A DNA stretch of 64,000 nt, from positions 62,001-126,000 of the forward strand of contig NZ_BONY01000001.1 of assembly GCF_016862955.1 (NCBI RefSeq), given 5' to 3'. How positions within the stretch are numbered: position 1 is the stretch's first letter; the number at the start of each line of letters is the position of its first letter. The notes under the pieces were generated by a model. That model had not been told where the DNA came from, searched no databases, and saw only the letters and a program-made list of their open reading frames with translations. The DNA is from Rhizocola hellebori. GTDB taxonomy: Bacteria > Actinomycetota > Actinomycetes > Mycobacteriales > Micromonosporaceae. A program made the position numbers and the translations under genes. Below, piece by piece: positions 43,393-51,717 of this stretch.

Positions 43393-44713
43393 AGAGATCT
43401 CTCCTTCGCCAATCGGGGTCCGGCAATGCGCCGCGGTCGACCTTGCCGTTGCCTGTCACCGGCAACACCGGCAGGCACACCACCACGGAGGGCACCATGT
43501 ATTCCGGTAGTCGCTGCTTGAGATACGCCTTGAGTTCCCGCCGGTTCGGCTCACCGGCCGCCGGGACGATCCACGCCACCAGCCTTCGCTCGCCGTGATG
43601 GTTGTCGCGCGCCGCCACGGCTGCCTGCCCCACCTCGGGATGCGCCTGCAGTGCTGTTTCTATTTCGGCGGGCTCTATCCGGTACCCACGAAGCTTGATC
43701 TGATTGTCAATTCGCCCCCGGAACTCAAGTGTTCCGTCGGGGCGGCGCTCGGCCAGATCGCCGGTGCGGTAGCGGCCGCCGATGAATCGCTCGGCGGTGA
43801 GTTCGGGAGCGTTCCAATACCCTTGGGCGACACCGGCCCCGCCGATCCACATCTCACCATCGATCAGATCGATGGTGACATTCTGGATAGGACGTCCGAT
43901 CGGCACCGACCCGTCCAGCGGCTCGTCCGCGGAAACCGTGTGGCAGCAGGCGAAAGTGGTGGTCTCGGTGGGACCGTAGCCGTTGACGATGCGCAGCCCG
44001 GGAAGCGCCTCACGAAGCCGGCGCACATGTTCGGGCGAAAGCACATCACCTCCGGCGAGAATCGTGGACAGCCCGGCGAAAGCGGCCGGGTTCATGTCGA
44101 TCTGCCGGTGAAACAGGGCCGCGGTCAGCCAGAGCACGCTGATCTCGCTGTCCTGCAACGCCTCCTCCAGGTGCACCAGCACCGACGGCCCCGGCGGCGC
44201 GAGCACCAGCCGCGCGCCATTGAGCAGAGCGCCCCAGATTTCAAAGGTGGCGGCGTCGAACGCCACCGGAGCCAACTGCAGCAGGCGATCCTGCCGCCCG
44301 ATGCTGACGAAGCTGGGTTTGGTCACCAGATTGGCGATGCTGGAATGGCTTACCATCACCGCTTTCGGCCGGCCGGTCGAGCCGGAGGTGAACATGAGGC
44401 AGGCCAGATCCGGTGGCGGATCTCCCCGCATCACCTGTGCGGTCAGCTCTTCTCGCCGGGCCTGCGGTTCGGACGGATCCACCGGCACATAGGCGCCGCC
44501 CGCCTTCAGGATCGCCAGCAGCCGCACCACCATGTCGATCGAGCGCTCCTGGCAGACCACGACCCGGTCGCCCGGGCTCAGGTCAAGCTCCTTGGCCTGC
44601 CGCGTCGACCACTCGTCGAGCTCGGCATAGCTCAGGCAGAGCGAGCCCTCCTGCACCGCGACCGCGCCCGGCGATTGCGCGGCCCGCCGCGCGAACAGCT
44701 CGTGAATCGTCAT
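43385..44713 (-). CDS. Free-standing NRPS adenylation enzyme, predicted valine-specific
   Basis: 442 residues from ATG 44713. All core motifs are present: A3 MFTSGSTGRPKAV, A4 FDAATFEIW, A5 NGYGPTETTT, A7 YRTGD, A8 GRIDNQIKLRGYRIEPAEIE and A10 PVTGNGKVDRG with the catalytic Lys near 424. Aligning by eye with GrsA gives specificity residues D-A-F-W-L-G-G-T-F-K, one conservative change from the known valine code DAFWIGGTFK; valine is the prediction. It has no fused carrier. It overlaps the carrier gene by eight bases and the CCR gene by four. Confidence 0.93.
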   Translation of the reverse strand: MTIHELFARRAAQSPGAVAVQEGSLCLSYAELDEWSTRQAKELDLSPGDRVVVCQERSIDMVVRLLAILKAGGAYVPVDPSEPQARREELTAQVMRGDPPPDLACLMFTSGSTGRPKAVMVSHSSIANLVTKPSFVSIGRQDRLLQLAPVAFDAATFEIWGALLNGARLVLAPPGPSVLVHLEEALQDSEISVLWLTAALFHRQIDMNPAAFAGLSTILAGGDVLSPEHVRRLREALPGLRIVNGYGPTETTTFACCHTVSADEPLDGSVPIGRPIQNVTIDLIDGEMWIGGAGVAQGYWNAPELTAERFIGGRYRTGDLAERRPDGTLEFRGRIDNQIKLRGYRIEPAEIETALQAHPEVGQAAVAARDNHHGERRLVAWIVPAAGEPNRRELKAYLKQRLPEYMVPSVVVCLPVLPVTGNGKVDRGALPDPDWRRRDLYV

Positions 44714-46032
44714 GCGAAGTCCCGGAACAGCCGCAGGCGATCCTCGCCGATCCTGTCCCGCAGCAAGGGATCCTCGATGCCCAACCCCTCCCGCGGGGCC
44801 AGGCACAGCACACCCACCTTGCCTTCGTGCTCGTTGACCTGAACGCTGCGGGTGGCCTGTGCCACCTCTTGCAGCGTGAAGACCCGGGACAGCGTCGGCA
44901 CGACCATCCCCAGCGACAGCAGCCGATTCGCCTCCCACGACTCGTGATAGTTGGCGCCGTGGCTGCCGATGATGCGCTTGAGCTTCATCCAGAGGTAGCG
45001 ATTGTCGTAGGTGTGCTCGTACCCGCTGCTGGAGCCGCAGGTGACCACCGTTCCGCCGCGGCGCGCCACGAAGACCGACGCGCCGAAGGTGGCCCGGCCG
45101 GTGTGTTCGAAGACGACATGGGGGTCTTCGCCCACGAGCTTGCGGATCGCTTGCCCCAGCGCCTTTTGGTTCACCTCGCCGGTGCCGTCGGTCCCGATGT
45201 CCTGACGGTTTATCACCGCGTGGCAGCCGAGCCGGTCCAGCAGATCGGCTCGCCGGTCCGAGCTGACCACCCCCACCGCGATGCCACCGGCCTGTTTCAC
45301 CAATTGCACCGCGTAGGCGCCCAATCCTCCGGTGGCGCCCCAGATCAGCACCACGTCGCCCAGCTTGATCCGTGCACCCCGCTCGCTGATGAGCATCCGG
45401 TAGGAGGTGCCCAGGCACAGCGTGTTGCAGGCGGCTTCCTCCCACGACAAATGCTTCGGCTTGGGTACCAGCTGAGTCGCCTTCGCCACGCAGAAGTGGC
45501 CGAACGCGCCGAAGTTCGTCTCGAACCCCCACGCCAGCATCCCGGTGGACAGCATCCCGTCCAGCTGTGCCAAGGGATCCTGCTCGTCGATGTAGGGCGG
45601 GGCGACCACTACCCGGTCGCCGACCGACCAATGTTTGACCGCCGCCCCGGTGCGCACCACCACACCGGCCGCGTCGGAGCCGACCACCTGATAGTCGCGC
45701 AGATGCCGGGCCGCCCAGCCGCCCTGCTTGGCAAACTGTTCCAGAAACCGGAAAGTCGAGATCGGCTCGAACTTGGCCGACCACACGGTGTTGTAGTTGA
45801 CCGCCGCGGCCATGACCGCGATCAGCACCTCGTCCGGGGCCAGGGCGGGCATCGGCACCTCGCCGACATGCAACGTGCGCCGAACATCCTTGTCTTGCCC
45901 GGGCTCGAAGACACCCTCGTCCTCGCGCCGCAAGAACGCGGCGCGATACTCCGGGGGCACCTCGCACCCGGCCAGCTCCGCCGCCCCAGCCCCGGCCACC
46001 ACCGCTTCCGTCAGGCTCGTCACCCCTGGCAA
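44710..46032 (-). CDS. ccr: Crotonyl-CoA carboxylase/reductase (CCR)
   Basis: 440 residues, the usual CCR length. The MDR-type fold has the NADPH site IWGATGGLGAYAVQL, and characteristic stretches include FEHTGRATFGASVFV and IIGSHGANYHESWEANRL. The four residues that hold CO2 in characterised CCRs align: Asn81 (VNYNTV), Phe170-Glu171 (GFET) and His358 (GSH). It should carboxylate 2-enoyl-CoA to alkylmalonyl-CoA. It is the first gene of the nine-gene operon. The start is TTG 46032 or GTG 46023. No PKS lies in the operon, so why an alkylmalonyl unit is made here is unclear. Confidence 0.92.
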   Translation of the reverse strand: MPGVTSLTEAVVAGAGAAELAGCEVPPEYRAAFLRREDEGVFEPGQDKDVRRTLHVGEVPMPALAPDEVLIAVMAAAVNYNTVWSAKFEPISTFRFLEQFAKQGGWAARHLRDYQVVGSDAAGVVVRTGAAVKHWSVGDRVVVAPPYIDEQDPLAQLDGMLSTGMLAWGFETNFGAFGHFCVAKATQLVPKPKHLSWEEAACNTLCLGTSYRMLISERGARIKLGDVVLIWGATGGLGAYAVQLVKQAGGIAVGVVSSDRRADLLDRLGCHAVINRQDIGTDGTGEVNQKALGQAIRKLVGEDPHVVFEHTGRATFGASVFVARRGGTVVTCGSSSGYEHTYDNRYLWMKLKRIIGSHGANYHESWEANRLLSLGMVVPTLSRVFTLQEVAQATRSVQVNEHEGKVGVLCLAPREGLGIEDPLLRDRIGEDRLRLFRDFA

Positions 46033-46071
46033 CCTAGGCAGCCGCCCTAGAACTCCCCTGTACCTCCACTA

Positions 46072-46089
46072 ATCCGCGCAGGCGCGGAT
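46072..46089. promoter_or_regulatory. Perfect 8-bp palindrome in the divergent intergenic region
   Basis: ATCCGCGCAGGCGCGGAT is two perfect complementary eight-base arms with a two-base centre. It lies in the 124-bp gap between the CCR gene (first gene of the biosynthetic operon) and the MoxR gene. It is a candidate operator for either transcript; no regulator is identified. Confidence 0.45.
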
Positions 46090-46156
46090 CCCTAGTACCT
46101 TTCAGGGGTGGCGTGTTAGATGAACGAAACTCATCCAATCCGGAGGGTATGGGCAC

Positions 46157-47176
46157 ATGGCGGGCACTGACGAGCTCAACCTGACCGGCGAGACGACACG
46201 CCTGCTGGAGCAGGCCACGTTCGAGATCAAACGCGTGATCGTGGGGCAGGACCGGCTCGTCGAGCGGATGCTGGTGGCGTTCCTGGCCGGCGGCCACTGC
46301 CTGATCGAGGGGGTGCCGGGGGTCGCGAAGACGCTCGCCGCGCAGACCTTGGCCACCGTCGTGGGTGGATCGTTCGCGCGGGTGCAGTTCACCCCCGACC
46401 TGGTGCCCTCCGACATCCTCGGCACACGCATCTACCGGGCCTCGCGCGAGGAGTTCGACATCGAGTACGGGCCGGTGATGACCAACGTCCTGCTCGCCGA
46501 CGAGATCAACCGCGCTCCGGCCAAGGTCCAGTCGGCGCTGCTGGAGGTCATGGCCGAGCGGCAGGTCTCCATCGCCGGGCAGTCGCGGCCGGTGCCGCTG
46601 CCCTTTCTGGTGCTCGCCACGCAGAACCCGATCGAGTCCGAAGGGGTCTACCAGCTTCCCGAGGCGCAGCGGGACCGTTTCCTGATGAAGGTTCTGGTCG
46701 GCTATCCCAGCGCCGCCGAGGAGCTGGGCATCCTCTACCGGATGAGCGCGCAGCCGCCGACCGCTAGCCAGGTGCTCGACCCAGGTCGGCTCATCGCGCT
46801 GCAAGCGTTGACCCGCAACGTTTTCGTGCACCACGCGGTGGCCGAATACGTGGTGCGGCTGGTGCTGGCCACCCGGCAGCCGGCCGACTTCGGCCGGCCC
46901 GATCTGGCCGCCCAGCTCGCCTACGGCGCGAGCCCGCGGGCGACCCTCGGCCTGGTCGCGGCGGCCCGGGCGCTGGCGCTGCTGCGCCAGCGTGACTACG
47001 TGATCCCCGACGATGTCCACGACGTGGCCGTGGAGGTGATCGCCCATCGGCTGGTGCCGTCCTTCGACGCGATCGCCGACGGCATCTCGCCGGAGTCCAT
47101 TGTGGAGCAGCTGTTGCGCGCGGTGCCGCTGCCCCAGGCCGCCCCGGGTCAGTTCCACGAACAGGGTTGGCGATGA
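46157..47176 (+). CDS. MoxR-family AAA+ ATPase
   Basis: 339 residues with Walker A EGVPGVAKT (Lys58), Walker B LLADEINRAP, sensor 1 near LATQNPIE and the MoxR lid. It has the common genome order MoxR, DUF58, VWA protein, in which the ATPase acts as a chaperone for metal-binding or cell-envelope targets. The stop overlaps the DUF58 gene by four bases. GGAGG precedes the ATG by ten bases, slightly far. It is divergent from the biosynthetic operon and likely unrelated to it. Confidence 0.93.
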   Translation: MAGTDELNLTGETTRLLEQATFEIKRVIVGQDRLVERMLVAFLAGGHCLIEGVPGVAKTLAAQTLATVVGGSFARVQFTPDLVPSDILGTRIYRASREEFDIEYGPVMTNVLLADEINRAPAKVQSALLEVMAERQVSIAGQSRPVPLPFLVLATQNPIESEGVYQLPEAQRDRFLMKVLVGYPSAAEELGILYRMSAQPPTASQVLDPGRLIALQALTRNVFVHHAVAEYVVRLVLATRQPADFGRPDLAAQLAYGASPRATLGLVAAARALALLRQRDYVIPDDVHDVAVEVIAHRLVPSFDAIADGISPESIVEQLLRAVPLPQAAPGQFHEQGWR

Positions 47177-48144
47177 CCTCGGCGCACGAGCCGGCTATGC
47201 AGCGCAGGCTGCGCCGGCTTGAGCTGACCATCACCCGGCGTCTGGACGGCCTGCTCACCGGCCAGCATCTCGGGCTGCTGCCAGGCAGCGGCAGCGAGCT
47301 GGCCGGCGGGCGCGAGTACTCCCCCGGCGACGACGTGCGGCGGATGGACTGGGCGGTAACAGCGCGCACCACCATCCCGCACGTGCGCGACACGGTGGCC
47401 GACCGGGAGCTGGAAACCTGGGTTCTGGTCGACGCGACCGCAAGCATGGACTTCGGCACGGCCGATTGGGAGAAACGCGATCTGGCGGCGGCGGCCGTGG
47501 CCGCGGTCGGTTTCCTCACCATGGGCGGAGGGAACCGGCTCGGCGCGGTGATCCTTTCCGGGGGCGGCCGGGTGGACCGCACACCGGCCCGATCCGGGCG
47601 CCCGCACCTTTTCGGGCTGCTGCGAAAGCTGCTCGAAGCGCCGCGCCAGGCCCCGGCCGCGCTGGGCCGGCGCGACGGCCCCCACGATTGGCATGCCGGT
47701 GAAGCCCCGACGTCGCTGGTGGCCGGGCTGACCGACCTGCAGCGCTCTGCCCGCCGCCGGGGCCTGACCGTGGTTGTCTCTGACTTTCTCGACGGCGTCT
47801 CGGAAACCGAGGCCACCTGGGAAGCCCCGCTGCGCCGGCTCAAGGCACGCCACCACGTGCTCGCCGTGCAGGTCAGCGATCCGCGTGAGCTGGAGCTGCC
47901 GGACGTGGGTCTGGTGACCCTGGTCGATCCGGAGACCGGCCGTAAGCGTGAGATCTCCACCGCCAGCCCACGGCTGCGCCGCCGCTTCGCCGCGGCCGCG
48001 GCCGCCCAGGACCGGGTGATCGCCACCGGCCTGCGCCGGGCCGGCGTCGCCCACCTGCGGTTACGCACAGACCGGGATTGGGTAGCCGACATAGCGCGAC
48101 ATGTTCTCGCGCAGCGGCGTCTCACCAGGGCGGGTGCTAGATGA
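47173..48144 (+). CDS. DUF58 domain protein
   Basis: About 323 residues from ATG 47173, which overlaps the MoxR stop (ATGA). The signature GREYSPGDDVRRMDWAVTART, followed by RELETWVLVDATASMDFG, identifies DUF58, a vWA-like fold lacking some metal residues. It is normally made with MoxR and VWA/BatA proteins and thought to act with them in envelope stress or assembly of surface structures. No membrane helices, so it is cytosolic. Its stop overlaps the VWA gene by four bases. Confidence 0.9.
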   Translation: MTSAHEPAMQRRLRRLELTITRRLDGLLTGQHLGLLPGSGSELAGGREYSPGDDVRRMDWAVTARTTIPHVRDTVADRELETWVLVDATASMDFGTADWEKRDLAAAAVAAVGFLTMGGGNRLGAVILSGGGRVDRTPARSGRPHLFGLLRKLLEAPRQAPAALGRRDGPHDWHAGEAPTSLVAGLTDLQRSARRRGLTVVVSDFLDGVSETEATWEAPLRRLKARHHVLAVQVSDPRELELPDVGLVTLVDPETGRKREISTASPRLRRRFAAAAAAQDRVIATGLRRAGVAHLRLRTDRDWVADIARHVLAQRRLTRAGAR

Positions 48145-49100
48145 TCTTCCTTGACTCGAACAGGTTGTGGCTGCTGCTCACCCTCGCCGCGCTCGCCGCC
48201 GCTTATGTCGTCCTGCAGCTGCGCCGCCGCCACTACGCGATCCGTTTCACCAACCTGCGCCTGCTGGAAAACCTGGCCCCGGCCCGGCCCGGCTGGCGGC
48301 GTCATGTTCCGGCGGTGCTTTTCCTCGCGCTGATGGCGATCATGGTGATCGCCTTCGCCCGGCCGCAGGCGCGCGAACAGGTACCCAGAGAAAGGGCGAC
48401 GGTCATCATCGCCATCGACGTGTCGGGCTCGATGATGGCCACCGACGTGGTGCCCAACCGTCTGTATGCGGCCACCGAGGCCGGGCTCGACTTCGTCGAC
48501 TCGCTGCGGCCCACCTTCAACGTGGGGCTGATCGCCTTTGCTGGCAACGCTTCCGTGGTGGTCGCGCCCGGCACCGATCGCACCACGCTCAAGCTTGCCC
48601 TGGAACGGCTCGACGATCGGGAGGTGACGCAGCAGGGAACGGCCATCGGCGAGGCGATCGCGGCGGCGCTGGAGACCATCGAGACCCTCGACGCGCGCGC
48701 CGCCGAGGATCCGCCGCCGGCCCGGATCATTGTGCTTTCCGATGGCGCGAACACCGCCGGGCGCTCGCCGGAGCAGGCCGCCGAGGAAGCGTTCGCCGCC
48801 AGCGTTCCGGTCGACTCGATCGCCTTCGGCACCCCGAACGGCATCGTCTACCGGGGCGAGCGGGCGGTGCGGGTGCCGGTGGACGGCGAGACCCTGCAGC
48901 GGGTCGCGGCACAGACCGGTGGCACCTACCACGAGGCGGTCACCACCGATGAGCTTCGTGAGGTCTACTCCGCGATCTCCAGCTCCATCGGGTACAAGAT
49001 GGAGCTTCGCGATGTCTCTGCCCGGGTCGTGGGCTACGGCCTGATCATCGCGCTGCTGGTGGCCGCCGCTTCGCTGGCCTGGTTCTCCCGCCTGCCCTGA
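48141..49100 (+). CDS. Membrane-anchored von Willebrand factor A protein (BatA-like)
   Basis: 319 residues with two N-terminal membrane helices (about 8-25 and 56-74), then a VWA domain (about 87-270) whose metal-ion site is intact: Asp93, Ser95 and Ser97 in IDVSGSMMATD. A third helix lies at the C terminus (about 296-316). This is the BatA layout. It is the third gene of the MoxR, DUF58, VWA set. An HtrA-like protease follows 17 bp downstream with AGGAG in the gap. Confidence 0.9.
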   Translation: MIFLDSNRLWLLLTLAALAAAYVVLQLRRRHYAIRFTNLRLLENLAPARPGWRRHVPAVLFLALMAIMVIAFARPQAREQVPRERATVIIAIDVSGSMMATDVVPNRLYAATEAGLDFVDSLRPTFNVGLIAFAGNASVVVAPGTDRTTLKLALERLDDREVTQQGTAIGEAIAAALETIETLDARAAEDPPPARIIVLSDGANTAGRSPEQAAEEAFAASVPVDSIAFGTPNGIVYRGERAVRVPVDGETLQRVAAQTGGTYHEAVTTDELREVYSAISSSIGYKMELRDVSARVVGYGLIIALLVAAASLAWFSRLP

Positions 49101-49117
49101 CTTTCAAGGAGAAAACG

Positions 49118-49981
49118 ATGAGCACGCCTCAGGGTCTGGGCCGGCCGCGCGGGCCACATTTTCTCTCCCCCACGCTGCCGCACTACCCGGCCTCGACACC
49201 GCCACGGCTGAGCGCGCCGGGCGATCCGCCGCCGGAGCCGGGGCGCTGGCTCAACAGGGCCATGGTGGTCCTGATCATCGTTCTGGTGGGGGCAGGCATT
49301 CTCGGCATAGTGAACAGTCTCGGCGGCGTCGACGTGCCGTCCACCTCGCGGGAGGCGGCCCCGGCGCCGCGCTCGACCCGCACCCCCAACGGGATGGTCG
49401 ACGTCGCCGCCGCGGTGCTGCCCGGCGTGGTCTCCGTCGAGGTGCACCGCGCAGACGATGTGGTGGGCGGCTCGGGTTTCGTCGTCGACGCCCGCGGCTA
49501 CCTGATCACCAACAGCCATGTGCTCGAAGGCGCGGTCTCGGTCGAGGTGGTGACCAACAGTGGCCAGCGCGTCGAGGCGGCCATCATCGGCCGGGACCGC
49601 AACACCGACATCGCTGTCCTGCAGGTGATCACCATCCGCCTTCCCACGCTCAGGCTCGGCAGCTCGAGCGCGGCCAAGGTGGGCGAGCCGGTCCTGGCTC
49701 TTGGCGCGCCCCTTGGCCTTTCCGGCACCGTGACCGCGGGCATCATCAGCGCCCTGAATCGTGAGGTGCGCCTGGGCGAGGTGCGCCAGAGCGCCATCCA
49801 GACCGACGCGTCGATCAATCCCGGCAACTCCGGCGGTCCGCTGGTCAACGCGCGCGGCGAGGTGATCGGCGTCAACACCGCGATCGCGACCCTGGATGGC
49901 GCGGGCAACACCGGCATCGGCTTCGCCATCCCGATCGACAGCGCCGCGCCGGTGGCCGAACGCCTGATCCTCAACAGCTAG
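49118..49981 (+). CDS. Membrane-anchored trypsin-like (HtrA-type) serine protease without PDZ domain
   Basis: 287 residues. A proline-rich cytosolic N terminus (1-47), one membrane helix (about 48-68) and an external S1C protease domain. The triad is His134 (TNSHVLEG), Asp164 (RNTDIAVL) and Ser238 (NPGNSGGPL). It ends right after the protease domain, so the PDZ domain of full-length HtrA/DegP is missing. A strong AAGGAG site precedes the ATG. Its place in the MoxR operon suggests a joint role in envelope protein quality control. Convergent with the next gene, overlapping by four bases. Confidence 0.9.
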   Translation: MSTPQGLGRPRGPHFLSPTLPHYPASTPPRLSAPGDPPPEPGRWLNRAMVVLIIVLVGAGILGIVNSLGGVDVPSTSREAAPAPRSTRTPNGMVDVAAAVLPGVVSVEVHRADDVVGGSGFVVDARGYLITNSHVLEGAVSVEVVTNSGQRVEAAIIGRDRNTDIAVLQVITIRLPTLRLGSSSAAKVGEPVLALGAPLGLSGTVTAGIISALNREVRLGEVRQSAIQTDASINPGNSGGPLVNARGEVIGVNTAIATLDGAGNTGIGFAIPIDSAAPVAERLILNS

Positions 49982-50616
49982 GGCAGCACCGGTCCCATCG
50001 TGCATGGATTGTTGGCTGTTCCGCTTCTCGTGGCCACCTCTCCGCTCATCGCCTCGAACCTCAGCGACCAGACAACGGTAGGCTCATAGACCACATCTTT
50101 GCGGATCAACGTCGTCTCGAAACCGGGATGCATGCTGATGGCCTCGGGAAAGAGGCCGTCAGTGTTGACCCGGTGCACGATCCGTCCAAGTTCCTGATTG
50201 GACTTGATCTGCGCGTAGAACCTGACCTCGCGATTGTCACACGTGATGCTGAGCCCATTGACCTGCACAGCGAGTGTCTTGCTCGCCGGTGGCTTGGTGC
50301 TTGGTTTGACCGTTTTCGCTGGCGCCGGTGGCGATGCCACGGACGGTGACGCGGACGGTGACGCGGACGGTGACGCGGGCTCAGACGAGGGCGATTGGCT
50401 CGGCGCCGGCGTCGTCGTGTAGGCGGACGCAAACGCCTTGAGCGGCCCCAGGGCCACGATGCCGTCCGCTGGGCGAATGATCAGGTAACCACCCGTCGCG
50501 GCAAGGGCGAGACACACCGCGGACACCGCTATCGGCCTGAGCCGCGAGCGTTTTGCGGGCCGAGCGGCCGCCTGCAGGTCCTGCACGCGGATCATGCTAG
50601 GTGATCTCGCCGCCAT
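49978..50616 (-). CDS. Single-pass membrane protein with Ser/Pro-rich stalk, unknown function
   Basis: 212 residues. One membrane helix (about 29-48, AVSAVCLALAATGGYLII), then a low-complexity Ser/Pro/Ala stalk (about 68-110) and a small external domain with two Cys (near ITCDNREVRFYAQ and ANNPCTMG) that could form a disulphide. The stalk is encoded partly by three copies of GGACGGTGACGC (50341-50376). I do not recognise the domain. ATG 50616 is used; ATG 50595 is the alternative. GACCTG-cgt-CAGGTC (50621-50635) just upstream could be an operator. Confidence 0.65.
   Translation of the reverse strand: MAARSPSMIRVQDLQAAARPAKRSRLRPIAVSAVCLALAATGGYLIIRPADGIVALGPLKAFASAYTTTPAPSQSPSSEPASPSASPSASPSVASPPAPAKTVKPSTKPPASKTLAVQVNGLSITCDNREVRFYAQIKSNQELGRIVHRVNTDGLFPEAISMHPGFETTLIRKDVVYEPTVVWSLRFEAMSGEVATRSGTANNPCTMGPVLP
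50341..50376. repeat. Three copies of a 12-bp repeat coding a Ser-Pro-Ser-Ala stalk
   Basis: Three exact tandem copies of GGACGGTGACGC within the membrane protein gene. They encode part of its low-complexity stalk and may vary in copy number between strains. Confidence 0.7.
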
Positions 50617-50701
50617 GCGCGACCTGCGTCAGGTCACCTCGCCGGGCTCAGGGCGCCGCGCGGACGGCACCATGACGCCTTTTGCCCGTCTGGGAACACG
50701 T

Positions 50702-51646
50702 CTAGCCGACGGGCGCGATGCCGAGCGCGTCATCACGTAAGACCGCGTGCACGCCGACAACCTGGTTGACGATTTGGGTGATCCTCAGATCGACCACGAT
50801 GCTCGCAATCGCGATGGCGTCGGGGCGCGACAACCCGTGCAGCCGGTGCAGCAACGCGAACATCGCCTCCAGCGCCACATAGGTGGCCTCGTCCAAAGTG
50901 TCGCCCAGGCCCATCGTCAGCCACCCGCCGTCGATGCGCGCCACCGGCCCGGTGATGGCGAAGTCGTCGCGTACCCGGAAGGTCAGCGTGACCGTCTGCA
51001 TCGGACACTCGATCGCGGTGCCGCAGACCTCGCCATCGCCTTGTGCCGCATGTCCATCGCCGACCGAGAAGAGGGCGCCGTCGACCGGGATCGGCAGCAG
51101 CAGGGTGGTTCCGGCGACGAGCTCTTTGCAGTCGAGATTTCCGCCGTGCCAACGCGGCGGGATGGTCGAGTGCTCGCCCTCGACGGCCGGCGGCATGCCC
51201 ATCACTCCCATAAAGGGGCGCAACGCCACGGTATGCCCCAATTGGTTGCGGCCGGTCATCGTCTCGGCATCGAGCTGCCACGCATGGGCTACGCCCTCGG
51301 TGTTCTCGGTGTCGTACTTGGCGTTGAACTTGCTCGGCCACCCGCCTGCCACGGTCGTCCCCCACGGGGCGGGGACCACGGCGCCGATCTCGATCGCCAG
51401 CGTCATCCCGGCTCGGGCGCCATTGATCGCGATCGGCCCGGTCAGCGCGTGGCCGAACCCCTCCCGATGCTGCGGCACCCGCGGCCGCTCGCCGCGCTTC
51501 TCACCGGCATACGGCCCGGCCGACCACCAGCAGTCCAGCGTGCTGAAGGTCACCGTGTCCGCGGAATCTATGGTGAGCACCGGCTGGTAGCCGGGCGAGA
51601 AGTAGCCGTGCAAGGTCTGGTCGTCCGGGGAAAGGGTGTAGTCCAT
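50702..51646 (-). CDS. Acetamidase/formamidase family amidohydrolase
   Basis: 314 residues spanning the full FmdA/AmdA fold. Typical segments are GHALTGPIAINGARAGMTLA, the RWHGGNLDCKEL loop with metal-ligand-type residues, and FSVGDGHAAQGDGEVCGTA. Such zinc enzymes hydrolyse short-chain amides to acid and ammonia in the cytosol. ATG start at 51646. It is divergent from the DUF3754 gene. Confidence 0.9.
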   Translation of the reverse strand: MDYTLSPDDQTLHGYFSPGYQPVLTIDSADTVTFSTLDCWWSAGPYAGEKRGERPRVPQHREGFGHALTGPIAINGARAGMTLAIEIGAVVPAPWGTTVAGGWPSKFNAKYDTENTEGVAHAWQLDAETMTGRNQLGHTVALRPFMGVMGMPPAVEGEHSTIPPRWHGGNLDCKELVAGTTLLLPIPVDGALFSVGDGHAAQGDGEVCGTAIECPMQTVTLTFRVRDDFAITGPVARIDGGWLTMGLGDTLDEATYVALEAMFALLHRLHGLSRPDAIAIASIVVDLRITQIVNQVVGVHAVLRDDALGIAPVG

Positions 51647-51717
51647 CGTCAGATAATGCGCCCGCGGCCGCGCCGCTATGGTAGTGGCCTGTCGCCGGGA
51701 CTCATGAGGGGCCGCAC

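Noticed and set aside
43385-45967. One long protein joining the adenylation enzyme to upstream sequence
   Set aside because: The upstream half is the out-of-frame shadow of CCR. The adenylation enzyme starts cleanly at 44713, overlapping the CCR stop.
50341-50376. Iterons or an origin of replication
   Set aside because: The three 12-bp repeats keep the reading frame and encode part of a Ser/Pro stalk. No DnaA-box cluster or replication gene is near.
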